This document shows, piece by piece, positions 14,707 through 22,797 of a stretch of DNA of 42,495 nt. Origin of the DNA: Christensenella sp. UBA1750 (GTDB lineage Bacteria; Bacillota; Clostridia; Christensenellales; UBA1750); contig DCHO01000003.1 of NCBI GenBank assembly GCA_002315655.1, positions 1-42,495 on the forward strand, in the 5' to 3' direction. A program made the translations under genes and the position numbers. The notes below the pieces were generated by a model that had not been told where the DNA came from, did not search any database, and saw only the letters and a list, made by a program, of their open reading frames with translations. The stretch's first letter is position 1; each line of letters begins with the position of its first letter.

Positions 14707-15564
14707 TCAAACGGTTTCTTCGTAAATTTTCTGCATAGCGGCAGCATCTGTGCTCTGCGACCCCGCAGATTCGCAGATAACCGTGGGAAACAGGCCGTAT
14801 TTTACAAGGATCGGCGCAAGCATCCCAAAGTCGGGGCCATAGCCCTCATCGGAAAACTTTTTGTGCCGCTTTTCTCCCGCCGAAGTGTACTCGATGTGCG
14901 AAAAATGGCTGTGAAATTCCCGCATCCGCTCCAACCCTAATGTGTCTATGCCTTCCTTTATAATGGCATCAAAATCGCCTTCCCCATTTATGCACCCGCA
15001 GCCCGCCGCGTGCAGGTGCGCAAAGTCGATGCAGGGCAGAACGTGGGGATCATACGGCTTGCACAGGGAAAGCACCTCGGAAAGATTGCCGTACTGGTTC
15101 TTTTTCCCCAGCGTTTCCGGGCAAAGGATGATGTCCGGGAATTTGGACAGCACCGCATCCACGGCGGCCTTCATGTTATTTTCCGCCACCTCCCGCGCCT
15201 TCTCCCGGGTCTGCTTCATCAGAGCGCCGGGGTGAAAGATCACGCGGTTCCCGCCCAGCCACAAAACCGCCTGTGCCGATTGCAGCAGCCAGTTCCGCGT
15301 CGCCTCCTGCTTTTCGGGGTCGGGGTTGCACAGGTTGGTAAAATACGGCGCATGGATGGACATCGTGATGCCGTGCTCCGCCGCCTGCTCCGCGATGCGC
15401 TCTGCGGTGTCCTGTTTCAGCAGCACACCCCGCCCGCAGGAATATTCATAGGCATAAAGCCCCATATCATCCAAATATCCCGGCGCCTGCACCGTGGACT
15501 TGTACCCCTTTTCGTAAAAGTCCTCGCAGTTCCCCGCCGGACCAAACAACGCTTTCTCTCTCAT
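14707..15564 (-). CDS. nfo: Endonuclease IV-type AP endonuclease
   Basis: TIM-barrel enzyme of 285 residues, the same length as E. coli Nfo, which cuts DNA 5' of abasic sites using three zinc ions. Motifs in order: MSIHAPYF, FHPGAL, CPETLGK (metal glutamate), CIDFAHLHAAG, FHSHFSHIEY and ICESAG. These match the zinc ligands of the family. GGAGG lies just before the ATG at 15564. It follows yqeG across a pair of hairpins and is probably in the same transcript. A xylose-isomerase-like sugar enzyme is a less likely alternative. Confidence 0.85.
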   Translation of the reverse strand: MREKALFGPAGNCEDFYEKGYKSTVQAPGYLDDMGLYAYEYSCGRGVLLKQDTAERIAEQAAEHGITMSIHAPYFTNLCNPDPEKQEATRNWLLQSAQAVLWLGGNRVIFHPGALMKQTREKAREVAENNMKAAVDAVLSKFPDIILCPETLGKKNQYGNLSEVLSLCKPYDPHVLPCIDFAHLHAAGCGCINGEGDFDAIIKEGIDTLGLERMREFHSHFSHIEYTSAGEKRHKKFSDEGYGPDFGMLAPILVKYGLFPTVICESAGSQSTDAAAMQKIYEETV

Positions 15565-15582
15565 TTATCCTCCGTTAGGGCT

Positions 15583-15642
15583 GCCCCATGCAATGGGGAA
15601 GCTGTCACGAATCGTGCCTGCACGATTCGTGGCTGAAGGGGC
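15583..15642. repeat. Double hairpin between yqeG and nfo
   Basis: CCCCAT (15584-15589) pairs with ATGGGG (15593-15598) around GCA. CACGAATCGTG (15606-15616) pairs perfectly with CACGATTCGTG (15621-15631) around CCTG. GCCCC and GGGGC flank the unit. There is no T run, so it is not a standard terminator; it looks like a palindromic intergenic element. Confidence 0.55.
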
Positions 15643-15651
15643 GTTCCCCCC

Positions 15652-16140
15652 TCATATCTTCCATAGCTTCTTAATCAGCCTCTCAATGTTCCTGTTGAAC
15701 TTTGTCACCTTATATTCGTGCGTCAGGTCAATCGGGTCAAGCAGCACGGTGTGCGCCCCCAGTCTCTTTCCCATCAGCACATCGGTCAAGATTTGGTCGC
15801 CGATCACGGCGCAGTCCCGCGGCTGCAAGCCGATGGATTCCACAAAGGCCTTCGTCTTCTTCGCCAGCGGCTTGTGCATATCGGGCAGGCAGTTGATTTC
15901 CAGCTGCTTGGAAATGGGCTCCAGGCGGTCTGCGTGGTTGTTGGAAATGACCACCACCCCAAAGCCCGCCGCCTTGGCCGTCCGCACAAACTCGGCAGCC
16001 TCCGGCAGAGCATTGAGGTCGTTCCACTTGGTCAGCGTGTTGTCCGCATCCAGCAGCAGCAGTTTGATGCCCAAATAGCGCATGGCATAGAGATTGACCT
16101 CCCAAAGTCTCCTTGCGCGGGTGTCCGGGCGAAAGCACAT
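15652..16140 (-). CDS. yqeG: YqeG-type HAD IIIA phosphatase
   Basis: 162-residue HAD hydrolase. Motif I is LLLLDADNTLT with the two aspartates, motif II is VVISNN, and motif III/IV is VIGDQILTDVLMG. The N-terminal RPDTRARRLWEVN segment is typical of YqeG, which usually lies in a conserved Firmicutes gene cluster; its substrate is not firmly known. The ATG at 16140 is preceded by AAGGAGGGG. The longer in-frame extension crosses the promoter and is rejected. Confidence 0.88.
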   Translation of the reverse strand: MCFRPDTRARRLWEVNLYAMRYLGIKLLLLDADNTLTKWNDLNALPEAAEFVRTAKAAGFGVVVISNNHADRLEPISKQLEINCLPDMHKPLAKKTKAFVESIGLQPRDCAVIGDQILTDVLMGKRLGAHTVLLDPIDLTHEYKVTKFNRNIERLIKKLWKI

Positions 16141-16165
16141 ACAAAATCCCCTCCTTGTTTTCTCC

Positions 16166-16194
16166 ATTGTACCGCAAATGCCGGTCTTTTGCAA
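16166..16194 (-). promoter_or_regulatory. Promoter of yqeG-nfo
   Basis: Minus strand TTGCAA (16189-16194), 17-nt spacer, TACAAT (16166-16171), about 25 bases before the yqeG start. Confidence 0.65.
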
Positions 16195-16238
16195 ACAGGG
16201 CGGCCATGCGCGAAAAAACAATATTTCAGCGCACAAAT

Positions 16239-16268
16239 GACCCCTGCGCCGGCTATTGCGCAGGGGTC
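16239..16268 (-). terminator. Terminator after the secreted SH3 protein gene
   Basis: GACCCCTGCGC (16239-16249) pairs with GCGCAGGGGTC (16258-16268). The following minus-strand sequence is ATTTGTG, so the T tract is weak. Confidence 0.6.
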
Positions 16269-16320
16269 GGGGATTCACAATGTTTTTCCGAAAGGGGAAA
16301 GAATCACAACAGGTTCATAC

Positions 16321-17766
16321 TTACTTGGTCAGGTACTTGTAGCAGACGTAGGTTCCGTCGGAAAGCAGCGCCCATCCGTCAGAGACGGAGACCACTTCGA
16401 CAGTCTCGCCGCGGTGCACCATGCCGGTCTTGGCGTAGGAAGTGCCGGGGCCCTTGCGAACGTTCAGATTGCGGCAGGAAACGGTGTAAGTGGTGGTGGT
16501 GACAGCAGAAGCCGCGGATTCGGAAACAACCGTGACCTTCTGGGTAGAAGTGGAGTAATGGAAGCTGTCGGAAGCCACAGCATAGTTCTTGCTGTAATAG
16601 CACTTGATGTAGGCAACACCGGGCTTGACGCCGATCAAGGTGTAAGTGTCGTCAGAGTCGTTGGCATAGTCCACGATGTCGGACATGAGCTTGGTGTTGG
16701 TATCATCATAGATGAGAACGGAGGTCGGCACCAGCACGTCGCCGGTGGAGACGGACTTCATCTCGGGAACGTAGGTCTGCCCGACAGAGATGGTCACGGC
16801 AGAGGAGGTCAGATAAACGCCCTTGGGATCCGCCTCATGGATGTTTGTGCGGGCAACGACCGTGTAATCCTTGTTCACGGTGTAGTTGTACGCCTCGGTT
16901 TCCAGCGTGAACTCAATGTCGTCGCCGTCATAGACCCAGGGCTGGAACAGGTAGTAGCCCTTAGAGCCGGACAGGCGGGTGTATTCGTCCTCATCGTCGA
17001 AGAGTGCGGTGAAGTAGGGCGAAGAGCTGTTCTTCTTCGTCAGGGTGAAGCCATCCACATCCACGCCGTTGGCATAGGTGATGACGGTGAAGGCGCTCTT
17101 GTTCTCGTCGGCGAAGGTAATATCCAGAACAACGTCCTTCTTCTCGTCAACGTAATCGACGTAGATCTTGCTGCCCACGATGTAAGCGGTGGCATCATCG
17201 TAGTTGCTGTTCACGGCGATGCCGGAGATGTAGGCGGTCTTGTCCGCCTTGGCTTCGTCAGCGGTGTTGACCAGCTTTACGGTGATGTTGGCCTTTTCGG
17301 TGGTCTCCACGGAATTGGCGTCGGTGGTCACGACCTTGATGCTGTAGCTGTCGGTGTAACCGGCCTCGGTCAGTTCAACAGGGAAGACGATGGTGCCATC
17401 GGCAACCGCGCCGATCTCGCCATAGTACGCGGCAGAGGAAGCAACGGTCAGCTCCTTGCTGTCGATGTAGATGGTGTCCTCATCGGGATCGAAATCCGCA
17501 AAGGCAAACCCGGAGACCTGAACCAGCGCCATGACGCGCTCGTCCGACCACTTGCCGGTTTCCACGGCATAGTCATCATCATATTCGTACTCGAAGGTAA
17601 TGGAGTTGGCGGAGGAAGCGGTAGCGTACTCGGAAGCGTTTCCGTAAGTCCAGATCTTGATGTTGTAGGACTTGTCGGAGATGGTCAGGTAGGTAGTGGC
17701 GCAGAGCGCGGGAATCATGCACAGAATCATCGCCAGCGCAAGCACAACGGACAGTAGCTTTTTCAT
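16321..17766 (-). CDS. Secreted protein with C-terminal bacterial SH3 domain
   Basis: 481 residues with a clear signal peptide (MKKLLSVVLALAMILCM then IPALCA, cleavage near residue 23). The long middle is acidic, rich in Asp, Tyr, Thr and Ser, and resembles repeated Ig-like or cadherin-like beta modules without a recognised family. The C-terminal 55 residues form an SH3b domain (CRNLNVRKGPGTSYAKTG, then GETVEVVS), which usually binds peptidoglycan. It has no LPXTG motif, so it is probably held on the wall by SH3b. The gene stands alone beside a 475-bp intergenic region. Role is likely surface adhesion or wall-associated; no enzyme motif is seen. Confidence 0.85.
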   Translation of the reverse strand: MKKLLSVVLALAMILCMIPALCATTYLTISDKSYNIKIWTYGNASEYATASSANSITFEYEYDDDYAVETGKWSDERVMALVQVSGFAFADFDPDEDTIYIDSKELTVASSAAYYGEIGAVADGTIVFPVELTEAGYTDSYSIKVVTTDANSVETTEKANITVKLVNTADEAKADKTAYISGIAVNSNYDDATAYIVGSKIYVDYVDEKKDVVLDITFADENKSAFTVITYANGVDVDGFTLTKKNSSSPYFTALFDDEDEYTRLSGSKGYYLFQPWVYDGDDIEFTLETEAYNYTVNKDYTVVARTNIHEADPKGVYLTSSAVTISVGQTYVPEMKSVSTGDVLVPTSVLIYDDTNTKLMSDIVDYANDSDDTYTLIGVKPGVAYIKCYYSKNYAVASDSFHYSTSTQKVTVVSESAASAVTTTTYTVSCRNLNVRKGPGTSYAKTGMVHRGETVEVVSVSDGWALLSDGTYVCYKYLTK

Positions 17767-18241
17767 GTTGATTCTTTCCTTTCCTATTTTGGAACATTTT
17801 CACAAACTGAAATCCTTTTCAGCCCATTTTCAGTGCCCTTTCAGTTCCTTGAAAGGCGGCAGCAAAACTCAATTCCTGCGCGCACAGAACAAGCCTTTTG
17901 CCTCCTTCTTCGCTGTGCACCGGGAGGATTGTTCCTCTCCCCCGTTCAAAAACAGAGTATAGAGGATTGTTCAGCGGAATTGTTGAACAAATTATGAACA
18001 ATATGTGACCCGTCCGTAAATACTTTATGAAGTTAACTGTTTTCTGAAAAGACACTGAACCTGCACTGAACTCACGCTTAAAATGTGCTTAAATTACGCT
18101 GAATGTCATAATTATCCACAACGGTAAATACTTCTTTCAGTATTATTTCAGCAATCATATTTCCATGAATTGACAAACGGCAAAGGTATGTTATACTTTA
18201 CTTAACAAAATGCAATCCGCATAAGAAGGGAGCCTCCTGCC
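17767..18241. other. 475-bp divergent intergenic region with repeated TTGTTCA words
   Basis: This stretch is visibly more AT-rich than its neighbours and separates the SH3 gene from the URO-D gene. GAGGATTGTTC occurs twice (17924-17934 and 17962-17972). TTGTTCA (17968-17974) is followed by TGAACAA at 17984-17990 and 17995-18001. TTTCAG or CTGAA words are also frequent. A perfect DnaA-box word TTATCCACA lies at 18112-18120, alone. No coding region or known RNA is visible. Confidence 0.5.
18170..18197 (+). promoter_or_regulatory. Promoter of the URO-D-family gene
   Basis: TTGACA (18170-18175), 16-nt spacer, TATACT (18192-18197). Confidence 0.75.
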
Positions 18242-19306
18242 ATGACAGACCGCGAAAACTACCTCTCTCTTGCCAAGCGTAAGGGCTTTGAACGGATTCC
18301 CATTTCCTTTACCCCCTGCCCCTCCATCGACAAGGCCTTCCGCGAATATCTGAAGGAGCACCCCATGGAGCTGCCCTTCTCCACCACGACCATCGAAGGG
18401 CTGAAACCCATTGCCGCCTCTCCCGAGGTCTTCAAAAACAACTATTATAGAGACAAGCATTTCAAGGACGGCACAAGCATCGACATCTGGGGCGTGGCGC
18501 ACGAGCCCGGCTCCAAGTACGCCTTCCACATGACCTATATGCACCACCCCATGGAGAATTTCGACTCCACCGAGCAGATTTTGGCCTATCCCCTGCCCGC
18601 CTTTGACCCCGTATCCCTGCAGAGCATGAAGGCGCAGGCGGATGCGCTCCATAAGGAGGGCAAGGCGGTGATGGGCGATATGCAGTGCACCGTCTGGGAA
18701 GCGGCGTGGTATATGCGCGGCATGGAAAACCTGATGTGCGACATGATGGGGGATGACCCTATGGCGACCGTGCTGCTGGATCGCGTGACGGAGCTTTCCT
18801 GCCGGCGGGCGGCGGCCTATGCGGAAGCGGGCGCGGACACCATCTTCTTAGGGGACGACGTGGGCACCCAACGCGCCATCATGATGTCAATCTCCCTCTA
18901 TGATGAGTGGCTGAAACCCCGGCTCAAAAAGGTGATTGACACCGCCAAAGCCATCAATCCCGACATTCTCATCCAGTACCATTCCTGCGGCATGGTGACG
19001 GACTTGGTGCCCTCGCTCATCGACGCGGGCATCGACATCTTAAACCCCATTCAGCCGGAGGTCATGGATTTCCGCTTCCTGCACGAAAAGTACGGTGACA
19101 AAATCTCCTTCAACGGCACAATCGGCACCCAGAGCGTGCTGCCCTTCGGCACACCCGAGGAGGTGCGCAAAGCGGTCTTTGACAATTTAGACATTGCAGG
19201 TTCCCACGGCGGGCTGCTCCCCTGCCCCACCCACATGGTCGAGCCGGAGGTTCCCATCGAAAACCTGGTGGCCTACATCGAAGCCTGCCGGGATTACAAG
19301 CGCTGA
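18242..19306 (+). CDS. Uroporphyrinogen decarboxylase-family protein (MtaA/CmuA-like)
   Basis: 354-residue TIM barrel of the URO-D superfamily. H247 and C249 in YHSCGMV, with C328 in GGLLPCPTH, could form the zinc site used by the methyltransferase branch (MtaA, CmuA). The stretch DAGIDILNPIQPEVMD and the following NGTIGTQSVLPFGTPEEV are typical of that branch. True HemE is unlikely because the porphyrin-binding N-terminus is absent and no haem genes are near. No corrinoid protein gene is present either. Such genes are common beside sugar catabolic genes in gut Clostridia; their function is not established. It has its own promoter and is followed by the SDR gene. Confidence 0.82.
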   Translation: MTDRENYLSLAKRKGFERIPISFTPCPSIDKAFREYLKEHPMELPFSTTTIEGLKPIAASPEVFKNNYYRDKHFKDGTSIDIWGVAHEPGSKYAFHMTYMHHPMENFDSTEQILAYPLPAFDPVSLQSMKAQADALHKEGKAVMGDMQCTVWEAAWYMRGMENLMCDMMGDDPMATVLLDRVTELSCRRAAAYAEAGADTIFLGDDVGTQRAIMMSISLYDEWLKPRLKKVIDTAKAINPDILIQYHSCGMVTDLVPSLIDAGIDILNPIQPEVMDFRFLHEKYGDKISFNGTIGTQSVLPFGTPEEVRKAVFDNLDIAGSHGGLLPCPTHMVEPEVPIENLVAYIEACRDYKR

Positions 19307-19334
19307 TTGACTTTTTGAGGCTTTGTGCTATACT
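19307..19334 (+). promoter_or_regulatory. Promoter of the SDR gene
   Basis: TTGACT (19307-19312), beginning just after the URO-D stop codon, a 16-nt spacer ending in TGC, and TATACT (19329-19334). Confidence 0.7.
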
Positions 19335-19394
19335 GAAATCCATAAAAAGTGCGATTCCGCTCGAACACACAGAACAAATACGGAGGATAAAAAT

Positions 19395-20249
19395 ATGAGC
19401 AAAACAGCAGTCGTTACCGGCGGCAGCCACAACATCGGACAGGGCATCGCCATCGTGCTGGCAGAACAGGGCTACGATGTCGCCATCACCTACAACAGCC
19501 GCAAGGAGGGCGCCGAGGAAACACGCGCCGCCATCGAAAAATTGGGGCGCAAGTGCTTTGTGTATCAGGCTTCCCTGCAGTTTCCCACCGTGCCGCAGGA
19601 AGTCATGGACAACGCCCACCGCGATCTGGGACACATTGACCTTCTGGTGTGCAACGCCGCCAACCCCAGTGCAAGAGGCTCCGTGCTGACCGCCACCCCG
19701 GAGTTCGTGGACGGCATCTACAACACCAACTTCCGCAACTACATTCTGTGCGCCGGTGCCGCCGCCCGCTACATGGTTGCCGACAAAATCGCCGGCTGCA
19801 TCATCTTCATCACCTCCTCCCGCGCCGAAATGGCCTATCCCGACGATTACCTTTACGGCGGCTTCAAGGCGGGCATCAAGCGTGCCACTGAGTCCATGGC
19901 ACTTGACCTTTCCGCCTACAACATCCGCGTTAACTGCGTGGCTCCCGGTGCCACCTGGGTGCCCCGTCCCGGTCAGGAAGACCGCTTAAAGAGCCCGTTT
20001 GTCACCGAGTCCATCCCGCTGCATCGCGTGGGCAACCCCCGCGAGAACGGCGAGGTCGTGGCGTTCCTGGCCTCCGAGAAGGCTTCCTACATCACCGGCA
20101 TCTCCGTCCGCGTGGACGGCGGCCTGATCCTGCCCGGTATGCTGGAAGGCCATGACAAAATTCCGTGGGTGCGTCAGGAGTGGAAGGACAGCGTCTACAA
20201 CGAAGCCATGGAAATGGTCAAAACCCACAACGAGGAACTGAACCAGTAA
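19395..20249 (+). CDS. Short-chain dehydrogenase/reductase
   Basis: 284-residue Rossmann-fold oxidoreductase, slightly longer than typical SDRs because of a C-terminal extension after the GISVRVDGG motif. TGGSHNIG (8-15) binds the cofactor, CNAAN is the NAG-type motif, and the active site is SS at 141-142 with Y154 and K158 (YGGFK). The ATG at 19395 follows GGAGG; an upstream in-frame start at 19323 lies between -10 and start and is rejected. Members oxidise sugar or polyol hydroxyls. The nearby lactonase suggests a sugar dehydrogenase role, which is inference. Confidence 0.88.
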   Translation: MSKTAVVTGGSHNIGQGIAIVLAEQGYDVAITYNSRKEGAEETRAAIEKLGRKCFVYQASLQFPTVPQEVMDNAHRDLGHIDLLVCNAANPSARGSVLTATPEFVDGIYNTNFRNYILCAGAAARYMVADKIAGCIIFITSSRAEMAYPDDYLYGGFKAGIKRATESMALDLSAYNIRVNCVAPGATWVPRPGQEDRLKSPFVTESIPLHRVGNPRENGEVVAFLASEKASYITGISVRVDGGLILPGMLEGHDKIPWVRQEWKDSVYNEAMEMVKTHNEELNQ

Positions 20250-20266
20250 TTTTCAACAACGTGCAA

Positions 20267-20304
20267 AGCCCGCTCCGTGAAACATCGGAACGGGCTGTTT
20301 TTTT
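20267..20304 (+). terminator. Terminator after the SDR gene
   Basis: AGCCCGCTCCG pairs with CGGAACGGGCT (one mismatch), followed by GTTTTTTT. Confidence 0.8.
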
Positions 20305-20313
20305 GCAAAAGAT

Positions 20314-20324
20314 TATGCTATAAT
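20314..20324 (+). promoter_or_regulatory. Extended -10 promoter of the HAD-IIA gene
   Basis: TATGCTATAAT, 33 bases before the start codon; no good -35 is visible. Confidence 0.55.
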
Positions 20325-20357
20325 GAGGAAAAGATCAGTTCAGGGGGATTTTTGCCC

Positions 20358-21179
20358 ATGCGACAAATCGGAGACCTCAAGGATAATGAAATTCGGGAAA
20401 AACTGAAAAAAATCAAAGTATTCTGTTTAGATATGGACGGCACCTTTTATCTGGGGGACAACGTGATTACCGGCTCGATGGAGTTTCTGGACAAGCTTAA
20501 AAGCACCGGGCGCGATTTTCTCTTTCTGACCAACAATTCCTCCCGCTCGGTGTCGCATTATGCGGAAAAGCTGCGCAAATTGGGGCTGGAAACGGACGAG
20601 AATCACATTCTTTCCTCCGGGCAGGCGGCGGCGCAATACCTAAACCGCGAGCATCCCGGCAAAACCGTGTACCTGCTGGGCAATCTGTCTCTTACTGCGG
20701 AAATGGAAGCGCACGGCATCACGCTTAACGAAAACGACCCCGACCTTGTGCTGGTGGGCTTTGACACCACCCTTGATTATGCCAAAATGACCAAGGTGTG
20801 CGACTTCATACGGGAAGGCAAGCCCTACATCGCCACCCACCCGGACTTCAACTGCCCCACCGCCACGGGCTTTATTCCGGACATCGGAGCGATCATGGCA
20901 TTTATCGAAGCCTCCACGGGGCGCAAGGCCGACCTCATCATCGGCAAGCCCTACGGAGAGATCGTAAAAGCCGCCTGTGAGCGCACGAACCTGCGCCCGG
21001 AGGAAATGGCCATGGTGGGCGACCGCCTCTACACCGACGTGCGCACCGGCGTGGATCACGGGCTGTGCGCCGTATTGGTGCTCTCCGGCGAGGGCGTTCT
21101 TTCCGATATTGACAAATTCGGCATCGAGCCTGACCTGATTTTTGAAAAATTGGGCGACATGATTCCTTATCTGGATTAA
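20358..21179 (+). CDS. HAD-IIA phosphatase (NagD/AraL-like)
   Basis: 273-residue HAD hydrolase of the NagD/AraL group. Motif I is DMDGTFYLG (D25, D27), motif II is LTNNSS, motif III lies in IGKPYGEI and motif IV is MVGDRLYTDVRTG, with the type IIA cap between. These enzymes dephosphorylate sugar phosphates and p-nitrophenyl phosphate; AraL lies in the B. subtilis arabinose operon. The ATG at 20358 is chosen because GGGGG is correctly spaced upstream; the in-frame extension to 20277 runs through the previous terminator. The esterase genes follow at 13-bp and 14-bp gaps, forming one operon. Confidence 0.88.
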   Translation: MRQIGDLKDNEIREKLKKIKVFCLDMDGTFYLGDNVITGSMEFLDKLKSTGRDFLFLTNNSSRSVSHYAEKLRKLGLETDENHILSSGQAAAQYLNREHPGKTVYLLGNLSLTAEMEAHGITLNENDPDLVLVGFDTTLDYAKMTKVCDFIREGKPYIATHPDFNCPTATGFIPDIGAIMAFIEASTGRKADLIIGKPYGEIVKAACERTNLRPEEMAMVGDRLYTDVRTGVDHGLCAVLVLSGEGVLSDIDKFGIEPDLIFEKLGDMIPYLD

Positions 21180-21192
21180 GGAGGACATAAAG

Positions 21193-21981
21193 ATGGAACC
21201 CGTAAAGCTCTGGGACGTGACCCCGGATTTTGACCCCTCCTTCAGGCAGAAGGAGCCGACACTGACCCCGTTTCTGCTGAAAGACGGCAAAATCCACGGC
21301 TGCGTCATCGTCTGCCCCGGCGGCGGATACAGCCACAAGGCCGCCCACGAGGGTGCACCCATCGCGGAAAAGCTCAACGCGCTGGGCTTTCACGCCTTTG
21401 TGCTGGACTATCGCGTTGCTCCCTATCATTTCCCGGTTCCCCTGCAGGACGCCCAACGCGCCATCCGTTTTGTGCGCTATCACGCGGAGGAATACAACAT
21501 TCCTGCAGACAAAATCGCCATTTTAGGCTTCTCTGCGGGCGGGTATCTCATCTGCAACACAGCTGTGATGTGGGATCAGGGCAACCCCGATGCGGACGAC
21601 CCCATTGACCGCGTTTCCTGCCGCCCGGACGCTTTCATCCCCTGCTACGCGGTAGTGTCCTTAGGGCTTTTCCGCCATCCCGGCACGGCGGAAAATCTGC
21701 TTGGCGAGCACACCCTGACCGCCGCAAGGACGCTCTCCTGCGACACGCTGGTGAACGGTCTGACCCCACCCGCCTTCATCTGGCACACGGCGGAGGATCA
21801 GGCGGTGCCGGTGGAAAACAGTCTGCGGCTTGCAAAAGCGCTGTTGGCATGGAACATCCCGGTTTCCCTGCACGTTTTCCCCTACGGCGCCCACGGCATC
21901 GGTCTGGGTCGTGAGACTGCGCCGCTTGCGGAGGACTGGCCGGAGCTGCTGCGGGACTTCCTTGTGAGCTTAGGATTTTAA
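21193..21981 (+). CDS. Alpha/beta hydrolase (BD-FAE-like esterase), paralogue 1
   Basis: 262-residue serine hydrolase without signal peptide, so cytoplasmic. The oxyanion motif is PGGGYSH, the nucleophile elbow GFSAGG gives S114, and D202 (HTAEDQAVP) and H234 (GAHGIG) complete the triad. It resembles acetylxylan or feruloyl esterases and prolyl oligopeptidase-like hydrolases that deacetylate imported sugars. AGGAGGACA precedes the ATG. The next gene is a close paralogue in tandem. Confidence 0.85.
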   Translation: MEPVKLWDVTPDFDPSFRQKEPTLTPFLLKDGKIHGCVIVCPGGGYSHKAAHEGAPIAEKLNALGFHAFVLDYRVAPYHFPVPLQDAQRAIRFVRYHAEEYNIPADKIAILGFSAGGYLICNTAVMWDQGNPDADDPIDRVSCRPDAFIPCYAVVSLGLFRHPGTAENLLGEHTLTAARTLSCDTLVNGLTPPAFIWHTAEDQAVPVENSLRLAKALLAWNIPVSLHVFPYGAHGIGLGRETAPLAEDWPELLRDFLVSLGF

Positions 21982-21995
21982 GGGAGGGCAAGAAA

Positions 21996-22793
21996 ATGAC
22001 TGAAATCAAGCTGTGGGAAACTGACACCCCGGATTTTGACCCCTCCTTCGGCCAGCCCGAACCCACCTTAACCCCCATGCTGCTCTCTGACGGACAAATC
22101 CACGGCTGTATGCTCGTGTTCCCCGGCGGCGGCTACACGCACCGGGCTTTCCATGAAGGGATTCACGTTGCCGAAAAGCTGAATTCCATGGGCTTTCACG
22201 CCTTTGTGGTCAATTACCGCCTCCGTCCCTATTCCATGCAGACGGTCTTTTCCGATGCGAAACGCGCCGTGCGGTTCGTGCGGTACCATGCCAAGGAATA
22301 CGGCATCCCGGAGGATAAAATCGGCGTGATGGGCTTTTCCGCCGGCGGGCATCTGACCGGGCTGCTGGGTACCCTCTTTGACGCGGGCGACCCGAACGCT
22401 TCCGACCTTATCGACCGGGTTTCCTGCCGCCCGGACGCCATCGCGCCCTGCTATGCCGCGCTTGACCATTACCAGCGGCGCAGTCCGGCCATGATGCAAT
22501 ACGTTTCCGGCAAGGAACACCCGCTTCCTGCCGACCTTTACGCCGTCTCCCCCACCTACCGCGTTTCCCCCGCAACGCCGCCCTGCTTTCTGTGGCACAC
22601 GGGCGCGGACGAGACGGTGCCGGCGGAGCTGGCCATCGAGTTCGGGCAGCGGTGCATAGAAAACGGCGTGCCCACCTCCATCCACGTTTACCCCTTCGGC
22701 AGACACGGCATCGGGCTTGGCATCCCCGAAGCCCCCGGCGCGGAAACCTGGCCGGACTTGCTGGGGAAGTTCCTGCATCACTTGGGATTCTGA
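21996..22793 (+). CDS. Alpha/beta hydrolase (BD-FAE-like esterase), paralogue 2
   Basis: 265 residues, collinear with the preceding gene over its whole length. Triad S115 (GFSAGG), D205 (HTGADETVP) and H237 (GRHGIG). The two differ most between residues about 150 and 195, near the substrate pocket, so specificities may differ. AGGGAGGG precedes the ATG, 14 bases after paralogue 1 ends. The stop is followed within 5 bases by the GTGAAATA hairpin array. Cytoplasmic sugar-ester hydrolysis is the likely role. Confidence 0.85.
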   Translation: MTEIKLWETDTPDFDPSFGQPEPTLTPMLLSDGQIHGCMLVFPGGGYTHRAFHEGIHVAEKLNSMGFHAFVVNYRLRPYSMQTVFSDAKRAVRFVRYHAKEYGIPEDKIGVMGFSAGGHLTGLLGTLFDAGDPNASDLIDRVSCRPDAIAPCYAALDHYQRRSPAMMQYVSGKEHPLPADLYAVSPTYRVSPATPPCFLWHTGADETVPAELAIEFGQRCIENGVPTSIHVYPFGRHGIGLGIPEAPGAETWPDLLGKFLHHLGF

Positions 22794-22797
22794 ATCG

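Noticed and set aside
15718..17757. Long plus-strand open frame of 679 codons
   Set aside because: It lies antisense to the secreted SH3 protein and YqeG, has shadow-type composition (Gly, Val and His rich), and the minus-strand products have clear family motifs.
18112..18120. Replication origin signal (perfect DnaA box TTATCCACA)
   Set aside because: A single box, with no cluster, no dnaA/dnaN genes and no DNA unwinding element nearby; probably chance in AT-rich DNA.
18242..19306. HemE uroporphyrinogen decarboxylase
   Set aside because: The sequence fits the MtaA/CmuA-like branch and no other haem genes are in the window.
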